From Clostridium_AD sp937920395 (GTDB lineage Bacteria > Bacillota > Clostridia > Clostridiales > Clostridiaceae): DNA of 64,000 nt. The position numbers and the translations under genes were made by a program. The DNA lies in the NCBI GenBank assembly GCA_052274345.1, contig DAVZGP010000009.1, positions 18,551-82,550 on the forward strand, read 5' to 3'. The stretch's first letter is position 1; every line of letters starts with the position of its first letter. Positions 41,945-51,727 of this stretch are shown one piece after another. The notes beneath the pieces were generated by a model. The model made no database searches. It was given only the letters and a program-made list of their open reading frames with translations, and was not told where the DNA came from.

Positions 41945-42919
41945 ATGATAAGTATAAGAACAGACTTAGCTGTGGAGGCAAAAGAAATATACAAAGAAAA
42001 AAACAATGGTGAAATACCTGGTGTTGATGTGGAGGAGTATAGCGAGGGAGATATTAAAATTACTAATGTAAAGATCGTAAGTGATATTGGAGAAAAAATG
42101 ATGGGAAAACCAAAAGGTACATATATAACAATTGATATCCCTGAATTTGTTCACTATGATGGTGAGGCTATGGAAAGAGTAAGTATGGTAATGGGAGAAG
42201 TTCTATCACCACTAATAAAATTAGATGATAGTATGACGGCCCTAGTAGTTGGACTTGGGAACTGGAATGTTACTCCAGATGCAGTAGGACCAAAGGTTGT
42301 TTCTAAGATAATGGTTACTAGACATTTAAAAGAATTAGTACCAGATTCAATAGATGAAGGCATACGTCCAGTATGTGCAATATCTCCAGGAGTTCTTGGA
42401 ATAACAGGTATGGAGACTGGCGAAATCATTCGTGGTATTGTAGAACGGATTAAACCGAATTTAGTAATTTGTATTGATGCATTAGCTTCTAGAAAAATGA
42501 ATAGGGTGAATAGAACTATTCAGATAGGGACATCTGGAATTTCTCCAGGAGCAGGAATTGGAAACAGAAGAATGGAAATAAGTGAGAAGACCTTAGGTGT
42601 ACCAGTTATTGCAATTGGTATTCCGACAGTAGTAGATGCAGCAACTCTTGCAAATGATACTATTGATTTGGTACTTGACGAGATGATTAAATCTGCAAAC
42701 GAAGGCAAAGAATTTTACAATATGTTAAAATCAATTGATAAAGCAGAAAAACAAAAGATGATTGCTGAGATATTAAATCCTTATGTAGGCAATCTTGTTG
42801 TTACACCAAAAGAAATAGATATGGTAATAAATTCTGTTTCTAAAATAATAGCTAATGGAATTAATATAGCATTGCAACCGGCGTTAGATTTAGAGGATAT
42901 AAATAAGTACTTAAATTAG
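41945..42919 (+). CDS. gpr: Spore germination protease GPR
   Basis: Degrades small acid-soluble spore proteins during germination. The N-terminus RTDLAVEAKEIYKEK contains the pro-sequence region that self-cleaves in the spore. GLGNWNVTPDAVGPKVV, ISPGVLGITGMETGEIIRGIV and ALASRKMNRVNRTIQIG are the family blocks. 324 residues, slightly short of the Bacillus enzyme. TTGAGGTGAAATT precedes the ATG. Followed by spoIIP, the same pairing as in Bacillus. A forespore promoter is expected, but I could not define one with confidence. Confidence 0.95.
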   Translation: MISIRTDLAVEAKEIYKEKNNGEIPGVDVEEYSEGDIKITNVKIVSDIGEKMMGKPKGTYITIDIPEFVHYDGEAMERVSMVMGEVLSPLIKLDDSMTALVVGLGNWNVTPDAVGPKVVSKIMVTRHLKELVPDSIDEGIRPVCAISPGVLGITGMETGEIIRGIVERIKPNLVICIDALASRKMNRVNRTIQIGTSGISPGAGIGNRRMEISEKTLGVPVIAIGIPTVVDAATLANDTIDLVLDEMIKSANEGKEFYNMLKSIDKAEKQKMIAEILNPYVGNLVVTPKEIDMVINSVSKIIANGINIALQPALDLEDINKYLN

Positions 42920-42971
42920 TAATAACTATTTGAATTCCCTCATATATATTTTATAAACAGGGGGGATGAAA

Positions 42972-44117
42972 ATGAAATACAGAGGTGAAAATTTTAAAGG
43001 CAAAAATAGAATTATGCCAAGTAAAAAAATTAATTTTATTATATGTTTTTTAAAGAAAACTAGTAATGTGAAAGTGTTTTTTTGCGGCTTCACATTGCTA
43101 ATTATTTTTTTATTAGGCGTAATGATACCTAGAAGTGCGAAGGCAGATAGTGAAGAAAATTACGGAAACAATTTTTACGTTAGTGTTATTAATAATGCTT
43201 TATCTGTAATTAAGTCCTCTAATGTAGAGAGGCAAGATACAAATAGCGAAAATATGGATGGTTCAGCAGTTTTGTCATTTTTAGGAGTAGATATTTCGAA
43301 TCCTATATCAATAGTAATAAAAGAAATTGCTTATTTAGATAAAAATGAAGTTAGTACAGATGTAGACAATTCAAAAACATTTACTCTTAACCCTTTTAAC
43401 TTAGATGATAAGCAGGTAAGTAAATCTAAGGTCAATGTTACTAATGTGGTAGCAAAACTTTATAATCCTAGTTTGAAAGGTATATTAAATAAAGCAAAGC
43501 CACGGGTTCTTATATATCATTCTCATACATCTGAAGCCTACCGCACCTCAAACAAGGACACATCAACAACTACTGCCAGTCCAGATCAATCACGTAATGT
43601 TGTTGCTGTAGGAGATGTAATAACTGAAGAATTAGAAAAAAACTATGGAATTTCGGTTATACATGATAAAAATGTAAATGATACAGGAGATTACAATAAC
43701 GCTTATAAAAAGTCTGGAGTTACATTAGATAAGTACTTAAAGCTATACGAAAAATTTGATTTAATTATTGATTTACATAGAGACAGTATAGTTAACAAGA
43801 AGGCAGTGCTTACAAAATTAAATGGTGAAGATGTAGCACAATTTATGTTCGTTGTAACAGATAAGAATCCTAGATATACTCAGCAAAAGAAACTAATAAA
43901 TTCTATGATGTCAATATCAAATAGATTATACCCAGGGATTATAAGAACTAATCCAATTTGGGTTTATCACTGGGGAATGGGATTTTACAATCAAAACAGG
44001 AGCAATAATGCACTCTTAATTGAAGTAGGCACATATACTAATAGTATTCAAGAAGTAAAAAATACTGGTAAATATCTATCAAGAATAATCGCAGAGCAAT
44101 TAAATGGTAAAAAGTGA
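42972..44117 (+). CDS. spoIIP: Stage II sporulation protein P (peptidoglycan amidase)
   Basis: Amidase partner of SpoIID in the engulfment machine, which thins septal peptidoglycan. One membrane segment at ~residues 34-52, a linker, then the catalytic domain with YHSHTSEAYR, IIDLHRDS and LLIEVGTYTNS, which supply the zinc ligands and Glu. 381 residues. ATG 42972 is used because GGGGGGATG runs directly into the alternative start at 42966. It lies 52 bases behind gpr. Confidence 0.94.
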   Translation: MKYRGENFKGKNRIMPSKKINFIICFLKKTSNVKVFFCGFTLLIIFLLGVMIPRSAKADSEENYGNNFYVSVINNALSVIKSSNVERQDTNSENMDGSAVLSFLGVDISNPISIVIKEIAYLDKNEVSTDVDNSKTFTLNPFNLDDKQVSKSKVNVTNVVAKLYNPSLKGILNKAKPRVLIYHSHTSEAYRTSNKDTSTTTASPDQSRNVVAVGDVITEELEKNYGISVIHDKNVNDTGDYNNAYKKSGVTLDKYLKLYEKFDLIIDLHRDSIVNKKAVLTKLNGEDVAQFMFVVTDKNPRYTQQKKLINSMMSISNRLYPGIIRTNPIWVYHWGMGFYNQNRSNNALLIEVGTYTNSIQEVKNTGKYLSRIIAEQLNGKK

Positions 44118-44154
44118 ATAATTTATTATAAAAAGTGCATCCTTACTAAGGAGA

Positions 44155-44176
44155 AGATAATAATTAATTATTATCT
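44155..44176. repeat. 22-base perfect palindrome upstream of a small membrane gene
   Basis: AGATAATAATT and its exact complement meet without a loop. It lies in the 88-base gap after spoIIP, ~30 bases before the next ATG. It is not followed by a T-run; possibly an operator. Confidence 0.6.
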
Positions 44177-44205
44177 GTTTAAGAAAAACTTAGGGGGCAT
44201 TTTTT

Positions 44206-44466
44206 ATGTTTAAAAAAAACATTATTAAACATATATTTATACTGGTTATTTGTTTTTCTATATTTATTTATGGATTTATTGAAGTTAATATTAATAAGTC
44301 TGAATTAGTAAAGGAAAAGTCGAGATTTATAATAAGCATAAAATCAAACCCTCTAGATTTTAGAATAGAGACTAAGGGATATGTTTTTTACGTAAATGGT
44401 AAATTGTTCTTTAATATGAAAGAAAAATGTATTGATACTTATAATGATGTTTTGAAGAAATTTTAA
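44206..44466 (+). CDS. 86-residue hypothetical protein with one N-terminal membrane segment
   Basis: I do not recognise it. A hydrophobic stretch (residues ~10-28, FILVICFSIFIYGFI) is followed by a ~55-residue outer or periplasm-like part (FIISIKSNPLDFRIETKGYVFYVNGKLFF) that looks beta-rich. AGGGGG lies 8 bases upstream of the ATG. It lies between spoIIP and lepA on the same strand and is preceded by a palindrome; there may be a spore-related role by position, but no direct sign. Confidence 0.6.
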   Translation: MFKKNIIKHIFILVICFSIFIYGFIEVNINKSELVKEKSRFIISIKSNPLDFRIETKGYVFYVNGKLFFNMKEKCIDTYNDVLKKF

Positions 44467-44526
44467 ACATATAATATAAGAGGAATTTACGTAGTTAAAT
44501 AAAGTATAGTGTAAAATCACAATGCA

Positions 44527-44557
44527 TTGACAAAAATAGATATAATTATGATATAAT
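44527..44557 (+). promoter_or_regulatory. Probable lepA promoter
   Basis: A perfect TTGACA (44527-44532) and TATAAT (44552-44557) are 19 bases apart, ~60 bases before the lepA start. Confidence 0.6.
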
Positions 44558-44618
44558 TCAACTAGATGCTTAGAATCAAAAAAATATTTAACATATAGTA
44601 CAATGGGGGTAAAAATTA

Positions 44619-46424
44619 ATGCAGAGCAATAGACAAAAACACATAAGAAACTTTGCGATAGTTGCACATATTGATCACGGTAAGTCTACTCTTGCAGATA
44701 GATTACTAGAAAAGACAGGTACTTTAACTAAAAGAGAAATGGAAGAGCAAGTACTTGATAATATGGATTTAGAAAGAGAAAGAGGAATCACCATAAAATC
44801 TCAACCGGCAAGGCTCGTTTATAAAAGAGAAGATGGAGAAGAATATATATTCAATCTTATAGATACTCCAGGTCACGTAGATTTTAATTATGAGGTTTCA
44901 AGGAGTTTAGCTGCTTGTGAGGGCGCAGTACTTGTAGTGGATGCGTCACAAGGGATTCAAGCTCAAACTTTAGCAAACTGTTATTTGGCACTAGATAATG
45001 ATCTTGATATTGCACCAGTTATTAATAAAATAGATCTTCCTAGTGCAAGGCCAGATGAAGTAATTAAGGAAATCGAGGATGTAATAGGTATTGAAGCCCT
45101 TGATGCTCCACGAATTTCGGCGAAAACTGGACTTAATATAGAAGATGTTTTAGAAGCAGTAGTAAACAAGATTTCACCACCTAGTGGGGATGAAGAAGCA
45201 CCACTTAAAGCTTTGATTTTTGACTCTTTTTATGATAGTTATAAAGGAGTTGTATGTTATGTAAGAATTAAAGACGGTAAAGTTAAACCAGGAACAAAGA
45301 TTAAACTTATGAATACTAATAAGGTATATGAGGTAGTAGAAGTTGGAGTGTTTGTTCCAAATTATCTTCCAGTAGCAATGTTAAGTGCTGGTGATGTTGG
45401 ATATATAACTGCATCTATAAAAAATGTTAGGGATGCACGTGTTGGTGATACTGTAACAGAAGCGGATAGACCGGCATTAAATGCACTTAAGGGATATAAA
45501 CCAGCGATTCCAATGGTGTTTAGTGGTATTTATCCTATAGATGGTGCAAGGTATGGAGAATTAAAAGAGGCATTAGAAAGACTTCAGTTAAATGATGCAG
45601 CATTAGGGTTTGAACCAGAAACATCTATTGCGCTAGGTTTTGGATTTAGATGTGGATTCTTAGGTCTTCTTCATATGGAAATAATACAAGAAAGAATAGA
45701 GCGAGAATTTAATTTAGATATCATAACTACAGCACCATCAGTTATATATAAAGTAATGAAAACTAGTGGAGAATTAATAGAGATAACAAATCCTACAAAT
45801 CTTCCAGAACCTACAGAAATTAGTTATATGGAAGAACCAATAGTTAAAGCGTCTATCATAACACCATCGGAGTATCTTGGATCGGTTATGGAGTTATGCC
45901 AACAAAAAAGAGGCGTATACATTGATATGAAATATATAGAAACTACTAGAGTTGTGTTAAATTACAATTTGCCGCTTAATGAAATAGTATATGACTTTTT
46001 TGATGCATTAAAATCAAGAACAAAAGGTTATGCATCCTTTGATTATGAATTAAAGGGATATGTAACAGCTAATCTTGTAAAGTTAGATATTTTACTTAAG
46101 GGAGAAAAAGTTGATGCTCTGTCTATGATTGTTCCAGAGGAATCAGCTGCTCATAGAGGAAGAATTATGGCTGAAAAATTAAAAGAACATATACCAAGAC
46201 AAATGTTTGAAATACCAATACAAGCATCTATAAATGCAAAGGTAATTGCAAGAGAAACTGTAAAAGCACTTCGAAAAGATGTTTTAGCTAAATGTTATGG
46301 TGGAGATATTTCAAGAAAGAAAAAATTATTATCAAAGCAAAAAGAAGGTAAAAAGAGAATGAGACAAGTTGGAAGTGTAGAAGTTCCACAAGAAGCATTC
46401 ATGGCTATACTAAAAGTAGATTAA
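44619..46424 (+). CDS. lepA: Elongation factor 4 (LepA)
   Basis: A translational GTPase that associates with the ribosome and affects elongation or assembly. G-domain motifs AHIDHGKSTLADRL, DTPGHVDFNYEV and NKIDLPSA; the EF-G-like domains II, III and V follow, and the LepA-specific C-terminus has KCYGGDISRKKKLLSKQKEGKKRMRQVG. 601 residues, standard. TGGGGGT lies ~10 bases before the ATG. It is followed by hemW, its usual neighbour. Confidence 0.97.
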   Translation: MQSNRQKHIRNFAIVAHIDHGKSTLADRLLEKTGTLTKREMEEQVLDNMDLERERGITIKSQPARLVYKREDGEEYIFNLIDTPGHVDFNYEVSRSLAACEGAVLVVDASQGIQAQTLANCYLALDNDLDIAPVINKIDLPSARPDEVIKEIEDVIGIEALDAPRISAKTGLNIEDVLEAVVNKISPPSGDEEAPLKALIFDSFYDSYKGVVCYVRIKDGKVKPGTKIKLMNTNKVYEVVEVGVFVPNYLPVAMLSAGDVGYITASIKNVRDARVGDTVTEADRPALNALKGYKPAIPMVFSGIYPIDGARYGELKEALERLQLNDAALGFEPETSIALGFGFRCGFLGLLHMEIIQERIEREFNLDIITTAPSVIYKVMKTSGELIEITNPTNLPEPTEISYMEEPIVKASIITPSEYLGSVMELCQQKRGVYIDMKYIETTRVVLNYNLPLNEIVYDFFDALKSRTKGYASFDYELKGYVTANLVKLDILLKGEKVDALSMIVPEESAAHRGRIMAEKLKEHIPRQMFEIPIQASINAKVIARETVKALRKDVLAKCYGGDISRKKKLLSKQKEGKKRMRQVGSVEVPQEAFMAILKVD

Positions 46425-46465
46425 GAATATAGTTTCGAAAAAGATAATTAAAGTGAGGATAAAAT

Positions 46466-47587
46466 ATGAAGAAAGTTGCTTTATATATTCATATTCCTTT
46501 TTGCAAGCAGAAGTGTTTATATTGTGATTTTCCATCACTAGCTGGCAAAGAGGATTGTATGCTTGATTATTCTGCAGCACTTGCAAAGGAAATAGATAAT
46601 ATAAAGGATAAAAAAATAAAAACTATTTTTATAGGTGGGGGAACTCCCACCTATTTATCTTTGACGAGCTGGAAAATAATAAGAAAAAGTATTGATGCAT
46701 TAGATAAATGTGATGATTTAGAGTTTACTGTGGAGGGGAACCCAGGAACATTTACAAAAGAAAAATTGAGTTTCCTAAAAGAAATGGGGGTGAATAGACT
46801 TAGTATCGGACTTCAAGCCTGGCAGGATTCACTTTTAAAAAAGCTCGGAAGAATTCATACTATAGAAGATTTTAAACAAAGCTTTGAAATGGCTAGAAAA
46901 TTAGGTTTTGATAACATAAATGTAGATTTGATGTTTGGACTTCCATCTCAAACTATCAAGCAATGGAAAGAAACCCTGCAGAATGTAACTAAGCTTAATC
47001 CAGAGCATTTATCTTGCTATAATTTAATAGTAGAAGAGGGTACAGAGTTTTATAAAAGATTTGAAAAAGGTACATTGAATCTCCCAGATGAGGAAATGGA
47101 TAGAAGTATGTATGCTAAAACAATAAAATTTTTAAGCGAAAAGGGATATATACAATATGAAATCTCTAATTTTTCGAAAAACAATAAGAAATGTAGACAT
47201 AATCTAGTATATTGGGAATTGGATGAATATATTGGGTGCGGTTCTTCTTCTCATTCGTATAGTGGAGGCTATCGGTATAGAAATGAAGGTAATATAGAAA
47301 AATATATTGAAAAAATGAATCATGATAATGGTGCTATAGTTGAAAAAACAAAAAATTCTTTTAAAGATAATATGGAAGAGTTTATGTTCATGGGACTTAG
47401 AAAAACTGAAGGTGTTAATAAAAACGAATTTAAGAAAAGATTTGATAAAGATATGGATGAAGTTTACTCTGATGTAATTGATAAATATACAAACACTGGT
47501 TTTATGACAGAAACTCCTGATAGTATTTTTTTAACCTTCGATGGTATTGAGGTATCAAATGTGATTATGGCGGATTTTTTATTATAA
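46466..47587 (+). CDS. hemW: Radical SAM heme chaperone HemW
   Basis: The radical SAM cluster motif CKQKCLYC has cysteines at 13, 17 and 20; GGGTPTYL and the QAWQDSLLKKLGRIH and INVDLMFGLPSQTI blocks follow. Lacking the tyrosine/cysteine features of true coproporphyrinogen oxidases (the fourth motif residue after Cys20 is Asp-Phe), it belongs to the HemW group that delivers heme. 373 residues. TGAGGA is ~8 bases upstream. It lies between lepA and the CIRCE-controlled heat-shock operon, the standard Firmicute order. Confidence 0.93.
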   Translation: MKKVALYIHIPFCKQKCLYCDFPSLAGKEDCMLDYSAALAKEIDNIKDKKIKTIFIGGGTPTYLSLTSWKIIRKSIDALDKCDDLEFTVEGNPGTFTKEKLSFLKEMGVNRLSIGLQAWQDSLLKKLGRIHTIEDFKQSFEMARKLGFDNINVDLMFGLPSQTIKQWKETLQNVTKLNPEHLSCYNLIVEEGTEFYKRFEKGTLNLPDEEMDRSMYAKTIKFLSEKGYIQYEISNFSKNNKKCRHNLVYWELDEYIGCGSSSHSYSGGYRYRNEGNIEKYIEKMNHDNGAIVEKTKNSFKDNMEEFMFMGLRKTEGVNKNEFKKRFDKDMDEVYSDVIDKYTNTGFMTETPDSIFLTFDGIEVSNVIMADFLL

Positions 47588-47716
47588 ATTATATTAATCT
47601 TGAAAACAAAACTTGTCTTTTAAACGTGTTAAGTAGAAAATGGGAGATAAATAGAGTATTTAAGACTTAGTTTGAAATAAAAGATAAAAAATAGCTGTAG
47701 TGAAAAAACAAGGTTA

Positions 47717-47745
47717 TTGACAAAATCCATAATAAATGATACTTT
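47717..47745 (+). promoter_or_regulatory. Promoter of the hrcA-dnaK operon
   Basis: TTGACA (47717-47722), 17 bases, TACTTT (47740-47745), 13 bases before the CIRCE operator. Confidence 0.65.
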
Positions 47746-47758
47746 AAATGTATACCCG

Positions 47759-47785
47759 TTAGCACTCAACGGAAGCGAGTGCTAA
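47759..47785 (+). promoter_or_regulatory. CIRCE operator (HrcA binding site)
   Basis: A perfect TTAGCACTC-N9-GAGTGCTAA. It lies between the promoter and hrcA, so HrcA represses its own operon until heat shock. Confidence 0.98.
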
Positions 47786-47801
47786 TAAAAGAGGTGATAT
47801 T

Positions 47802-48848
47802 ATGGAAATGGATGAAAGAAAAATTAAAATACTTCAGGCTATAATAACAGATTATATAAATAATGGTGAGCCTGTAGGGTCCAGAACCATAGCTAAAAAG
47901 TATGATTTAGGTATTAGTTCAGCTACAATAAGAAATGAAATGTCAGACCTCGAAGAAATGGGTTATATCGAACATATACATACCTCATCTGGTAGAAAAC
48001 CATCAGATAAAGGTTATAGATTATATGTTGATAGACTTATGGAACTTACAAAATTATCTTCTGAGGAAGAATATATGATTAAAAATCATCTTATTAATGC
48101 CGCACTGTATGAAGTTGATAAAATTGTTAAGCAAGCAACACAAATGCTTTCTCTTCTTACAAACCTTACATCTATAGTAAAAGCGCCTTCTGTTCAAAAA
48201 AGCTGTATAAAATATATTCAGCTAATGAATTTGGATTCTATAAGTATTTTGTTTGTAATTATTACAGACAGTGGTATTATCAAAAATAATGTTATAAAGG
48301 TTAGTAAGCCAATTGGCAATGCTACTATAGAAAAACTTACCAATATACTTAATTTTAGATTAGGAAAACTTACAATTGAACAGATAAATTTAGAAGTTAT
48401 CAATAATCTTAAAAGTGATTTAGCTTCTTATGAAGAAATATTTGCAGGTATTATTCCTGCCTTATATGATAGTTTATCTGGCGTTGAATCTTCAGAAGTT
48501 TATATTCAAGGCGCTGCTAATATATTTAATTACCCTGAGTATAACGATATAACCAAAGCTCGAGAGTTCTTAGTCTTGGTAGATAATAAAGAAAGCATAA
48601 ATAGTTTACTAGGTACTAATGATAATACTTCTAAGATTACAATTAAAATCGGTGGTGAAAATTTTGTTGAGTGTGCAAGGGAGTGCAGTATTATAACAGC
48701 AGTTTATAGTGCTTCTGGAGTTCCACTTGGATCCATTGGTGTCATAGGGCCAACAAGAATTCCCTATGGGAAAGTTATCTCAGTATTAACTGGAGTAGTT
48801 AAAGAATTGAATGATAATATAGCTCAAATTTATAATGACCATAGATAA
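47802..48848 (+). CDS. hrcA: Heat-inducible transcription repressor HrcA
   Basis: Binds CIRCE and represses chaperone genes; needs GroEL to stay active. The N-terminal winged helix (MDERKIKILQAIITDYINNGEPVGSRTI, SSATIRNEMSDLEEMGYIEH) is followed by a GAF-like dimerisation domain ending SIGVIGPTRIPYGKVISVL. 348 residues, standard. AAAGAGGTGATATT precedes ATG 47802. The CIRCE element lies 16 bases upstream. Confidence 0.97.
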   Translation: MEMDERKIKILQAIITDYINNGEPVGSRTIAKKYDLGISSATIRNEMSDLEEMGYIEHIHTSSGRKPSDKGYRLYVDRLMELTKLSSEEEYMIKNHLINAALYEVDKIVKQATQMLSLLTNLTSIVKAPSVQKSCIKYIQLMNLDSISILFVIITDSGIIKNNVIKVSKPIGNATIEKLTNILNFRLGKLTIEQINLEVINNLKSDLASYEEIFAGIIPALYDSLSGVESSEVYIQGAANIFNYPEYNDITKAREFLVLVDNKESINSLLGTNDNTSKITIKIGGENFVECARECSIITAVYSASGVPLGSIGVIGPTRIPYGKVISVLTGVVKELNDNIAQIYNDHR

Positions 48849-48898
48849 AATTTTAAATTAAGAAATTTGTTTTGAGCAAGATTTGGAGGAATGATTGA

Positions 48899-49600
48899 GT
48901 GAATACGAATAATGAAGAAATGCTAGACGAACAAAATACAGAGGTTTCAAATGAAAGTCCAAGTTCAGTTGATGAAACTAACGAAGTTCAAGAAAACAAA
49001 AAAAAGACTGAGGACAACTCAAATGAAACAACAGAAGAAAATGAAACGCAAGAAGAAAATGAAGTATTAGAACAACCTGAAATAGTAGATGAAGATGAAG
49101 AAGTTGAAGAACTTTTAGAAAGTGATAAAGAGAAAGATATGAGAAAAAGTAAAAAGAAATTAGAAGCCGAAAACAAAACTTTACAAGATAATGTTGATTC
49201 TTTTAAGGATAAACTTTTAAGGACAACTGCAGAGTATGAAAATTTTAGGAAAAGAACAACAAAGGAAAAACAAAACATATACACAGATGCTTGTGGGGAT
49301 GTTTTAAAAGAAATTCTACCAGTACTTGATAACTTAGAAAGAGCACTTTCCATTGAAGGTGGTGGGGATGAGCTAAGAACCGGTGTAGAAAATACAGTTA
49401 AATTATTTAATGCTGCATTTAAAAAACTAGGCATTGAAGAATTGTCCTCAACAGGTGACTTTGATCCTAACTTACACAATGCAGTAATGCATGTAGAAGA
49501 TGAACAATATGGGGTAAATCAAATTGTAGAAGTATTACAAAAGGGATATAAAAAAGAAGATAAAGTATTAAGACATAGTATGGTTAAAGTTGCTAATTAA
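48899..49600 (+). CDS. grpE: Nucleotide exchange factor GrpE
   Basis: Releases ADP from DnaK. A long acidic, probably disordered N-terminus (~85 residues of Glu, Asn, Thr) is followed by the coiled coil (KKKLEAENKTLQDNVDSFKDKLLR) and the beta domain with FDPNLHNAVMHVEDE. 233 residues, toward the long side because of the acidic region. Starts with GTG; GGAGGA is 8 bases upstream. Second gene of the heat-shock operon. Confidence 0.95.
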   Translation: MNTNNEEMLDEQNTEVSNESPSSVDETNEVQENKKKTEDNSNETTEENETQEENEVLEQPEIVDEDEEVEELLESDKEKDMRKSKKKLEAENKTLQDNVDSFKDKLLRTTAEYENFRKRTTKEKQNIYTDACGDVLKEILPVLDNLERALSIEGGGDELRTGVENTVKLFNAAFKKLGIEELSSTGDFDPNLHNAVMHVEDEQYGVNQIVEVLQKGYKKEDKVLRHSMVKVAN

Positions 49601-49681
49601 AGATTCAAATTATAAAAAATACAAATATTATAGCACTTATTAATTGTTATGGTATAAAAGGAATATAGGGAGGATTTAATA

Positions 49682-51547
49682 ATGGGAAAAATTATAGGAA
49701 TAGATTTAGGTACAACAAATTCATGTGTAGCAGTAATGGAGGGTGGAGAAGCAGTTGTAATTTCTAATTCAGAAGGTGCAAGAACTACACCATCTGTAGT
49801 TTCATTTCAAGCAAATGGAGAGAGATTAGTAGGTCAAGTAGCTAAAAGACAAGCAATCACAAACCCAGATAAAACAATAATGTCAATAAAAAGACAAATG
49901 GGTACAGATCATAAAGTAACAGTAGACGGAAAAGCACATACACCACAAGAAATTTCTGCATATATTTTACAAAAAATAAAAGCAGATGCTGAAGCTTATT
50001 TAGGAGAAAAAGTTACAGAAGCTGTTATAACTGTACCAGCTTATTTCAATGATAGTCAAAGACAAGCAACAAAAGATGCAGGAAAAATAGCAGGTCTTGA
50101 AGTTAAGAGAATAATAAATGAACCAACAGCAGCAGCACTAGCATATGGTCTAGATAAAATGGATGTTAACCAAAAGATATTAGTATATGATTTAGGTGGC
50201 GGTACATTTGATGTATCTATATTAGAACTTGGTGATGGTTTATTCGAAGTTAAATCAACTAACGGAAATACAAAACTTGGTGGAGATGACTTTGATGAAA
50301 AAGTTGTGAACCATATTGCAGATACTTTTAAAGCAGATAATGGAATAGATTTAAGAAATGATAAAATGGCACTTCAAAGACTTAAAGAAGCTGCTGAAAA
50401 AGCAAAAATCGAATTATCATCATCAACACAAACAAATATTAATCTACCATTTATCACAGCTGACGCAACAGGTCCTAAGCATATAGATATGAATTTAACA
50501 AGAGCAAAATTTAATGAGTTAACTCATGATTTAGTTCAATCAACAATAGAACCAATGAAAAAAGCAATTGCAGATGCAGGTTTATCTCTTAATGAAATAG
50601 ATAAAATTGTACTTGTAGGTGGTTCAACAAGAACACCAGCAGTTCAAGATGCAGTTAGAGAATTTACTGGTAAAGAACCTTCAAAGGGAGTAAATCCAGA
50701 TGAATGCGTTGCACTTGGTGCAGCAATTCAAGCAGGAGTATTAAGTGGAGAAGTTAAAGATGTATTACTTCTTGATGTAACTCCATTAACTCTTGGAATT
50801 GAAACTTTAGGTGGAATAGCTACTCCTCTAATAGAGAGAAATACTACAATTCCAGCTAAAAAGAGTCAAGTATTCTCAACAGCAGCAGATGGTCAAACAT
50901 CAGTTGAAATTAACATTGTTCAAGGTGAACGTCAAATGGCTGCAGGTAACAAAACTTTAGGAAGAGTTACTTTATCCGGAATTGCAGCAGCACCAAGAGG
51001 TATTCCACAAATAGAAGTTACTTTTGATATAGACGCTAATGGTATTGTTAATGTATCAGCTAAAGATAAAGGAACAGGAAAAGAAGCTAAAATAACAATT
51101 ACAGCATCAACTAATTTAAGTGATGATGAAATTGATAAAGCAGTTAAAGAAGCAGAGAAATTTGCAGGAGAAGATAAAAAGAGAAAAGAAGAAATAGAAA
51201 TTAAGAATAACGCAGAACAGTTAGTATACCAAACTGAAAAAAGTTTAACTGATTTGGGAGAAAAAGTATCAGAGGAAGATAAGAAAGACATAGAAGGCAA
51301 ATTAGAAGAACTTAAAAAGATTAAAGATGGAGACGATACTGAAGCTACAAAGAAATCTACAGAAGAATTAACTGAAGCATTTTATGCAGTAACTACAAAA
51401 ATATATCAAGCTGAAGCAGAATCAGCAAAAGCTGGAGAAGCTGCTCAAGGTGGAGATAATGCTGAAGGAAACACTGAAAATGATGACAATGTAGTGGATG
51501 CTGATTATAAAGTAGAAGAAGACAAAAAAGACGAAGATAAAAAATAA
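49682..51547 (+). CDS. dnaK: Chaperone DnaK (Hsp70)
   Basis: ATP-driven folding chaperone. Nucleotide-binding domain: IGIDLGTTNSCVAVMEGG, INEPTAAALAYGLD, VYDLGGGTFDVSILELGDG, LVGGSTRTPAVQ. The substrate domain and helical lid follow, ending with the DADYKVEEDKK type C-terminus. It lacks the insertion found in Gram-negative DnaK, as normal for Firmicutes. 621 residues. AGGGAGGATTTAAT precedes the ATG. A terminator-like hairpin follows, so dnaJ can be separately expressed. Confidence 0.98.
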   Translation: MGKIIGIDLGTTNSCVAVMEGGEAVVISNSEGARTTPSVVSFQANGERLVGQVAKRQAITNPDKTIMSIKRQMGTDHKVTVDGKAHTPQEISAYILQKIKADAEAYLGEKVTEAVITVPAYFNDSQRQATKDAGKIAGLEVKRIINEPTAAALAYGLDKMDVNQKILVYDLGGGTFDVSILELGDGLFEVKSTNGNTKLGGDDFDEKVVNHIADTFKADNGIDLRNDKMALQRLKEAAEKAKIELSSSTQTNINLPFITADATGPKHIDMNLTRAKFNELTHDLVQSTIEPMKKAIADAGLSLNEIDKIVLVGGSTRTPAVQDAVREFTGKEPSKGVNPDECVALGAAIQAGVLSGEVKDVLLLDVTPLTLGIETLGGIATPLIERNTTIPAKKSQVFSTAADGQTSVEINIVQGERQMAAGNKTLGRVTLSGIAAAPRGIPQIEVTFDIDANGIVNVSAKDKGTGKEAKITITASTNLSDDEIDKAVKEAEKFAGEDKKRKEEIEIKNNAEQLVYQTEKSLTDLGEKVSEEDKKDIEGKLEELKKIKDGDDTEATKKSTEELTEAFYAVTTKIYQAEAESAKAGEAAQGGDNAEGNTENDDNVVDADYKVEEDKKDEDKK

Positions 51548-51570
51548 GATAAATAATTAACAAAACAACT

Positions 51571-51607
51571 AAATTAGGGATGGGTAACTACCCTTCCCTA
51601 ATTTTAG
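51571..51607 (+). terminator. Hairpin between dnaK and dnaJ
   Basis: AAATTAGGGATGGGTA pairs with TACCCTTCCCTAATTT (one mismatch), followed by TTAGTTTA. It may end or attenuate the dnaK transcript. Confidence 0.75.
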
Positions 51608-51727
51608 TTTATCTTAATTAAAACAGTATTATTAATTGTTATAGAAGAAATATATAATAATAGTTGTATTATTTTAAGGATTAGTTATACTATATAAGTA
51701 TATATATTTTAGGTGGTGAAGAGTTGA

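Noticed and set aside
48988..49479. 163-codon Ser-rich open frame on the minus strand
   Set aside because: Antisense of the Glu/Asn-rich start of grpE (GAA read as TTC/TCT); an artefact of composition.
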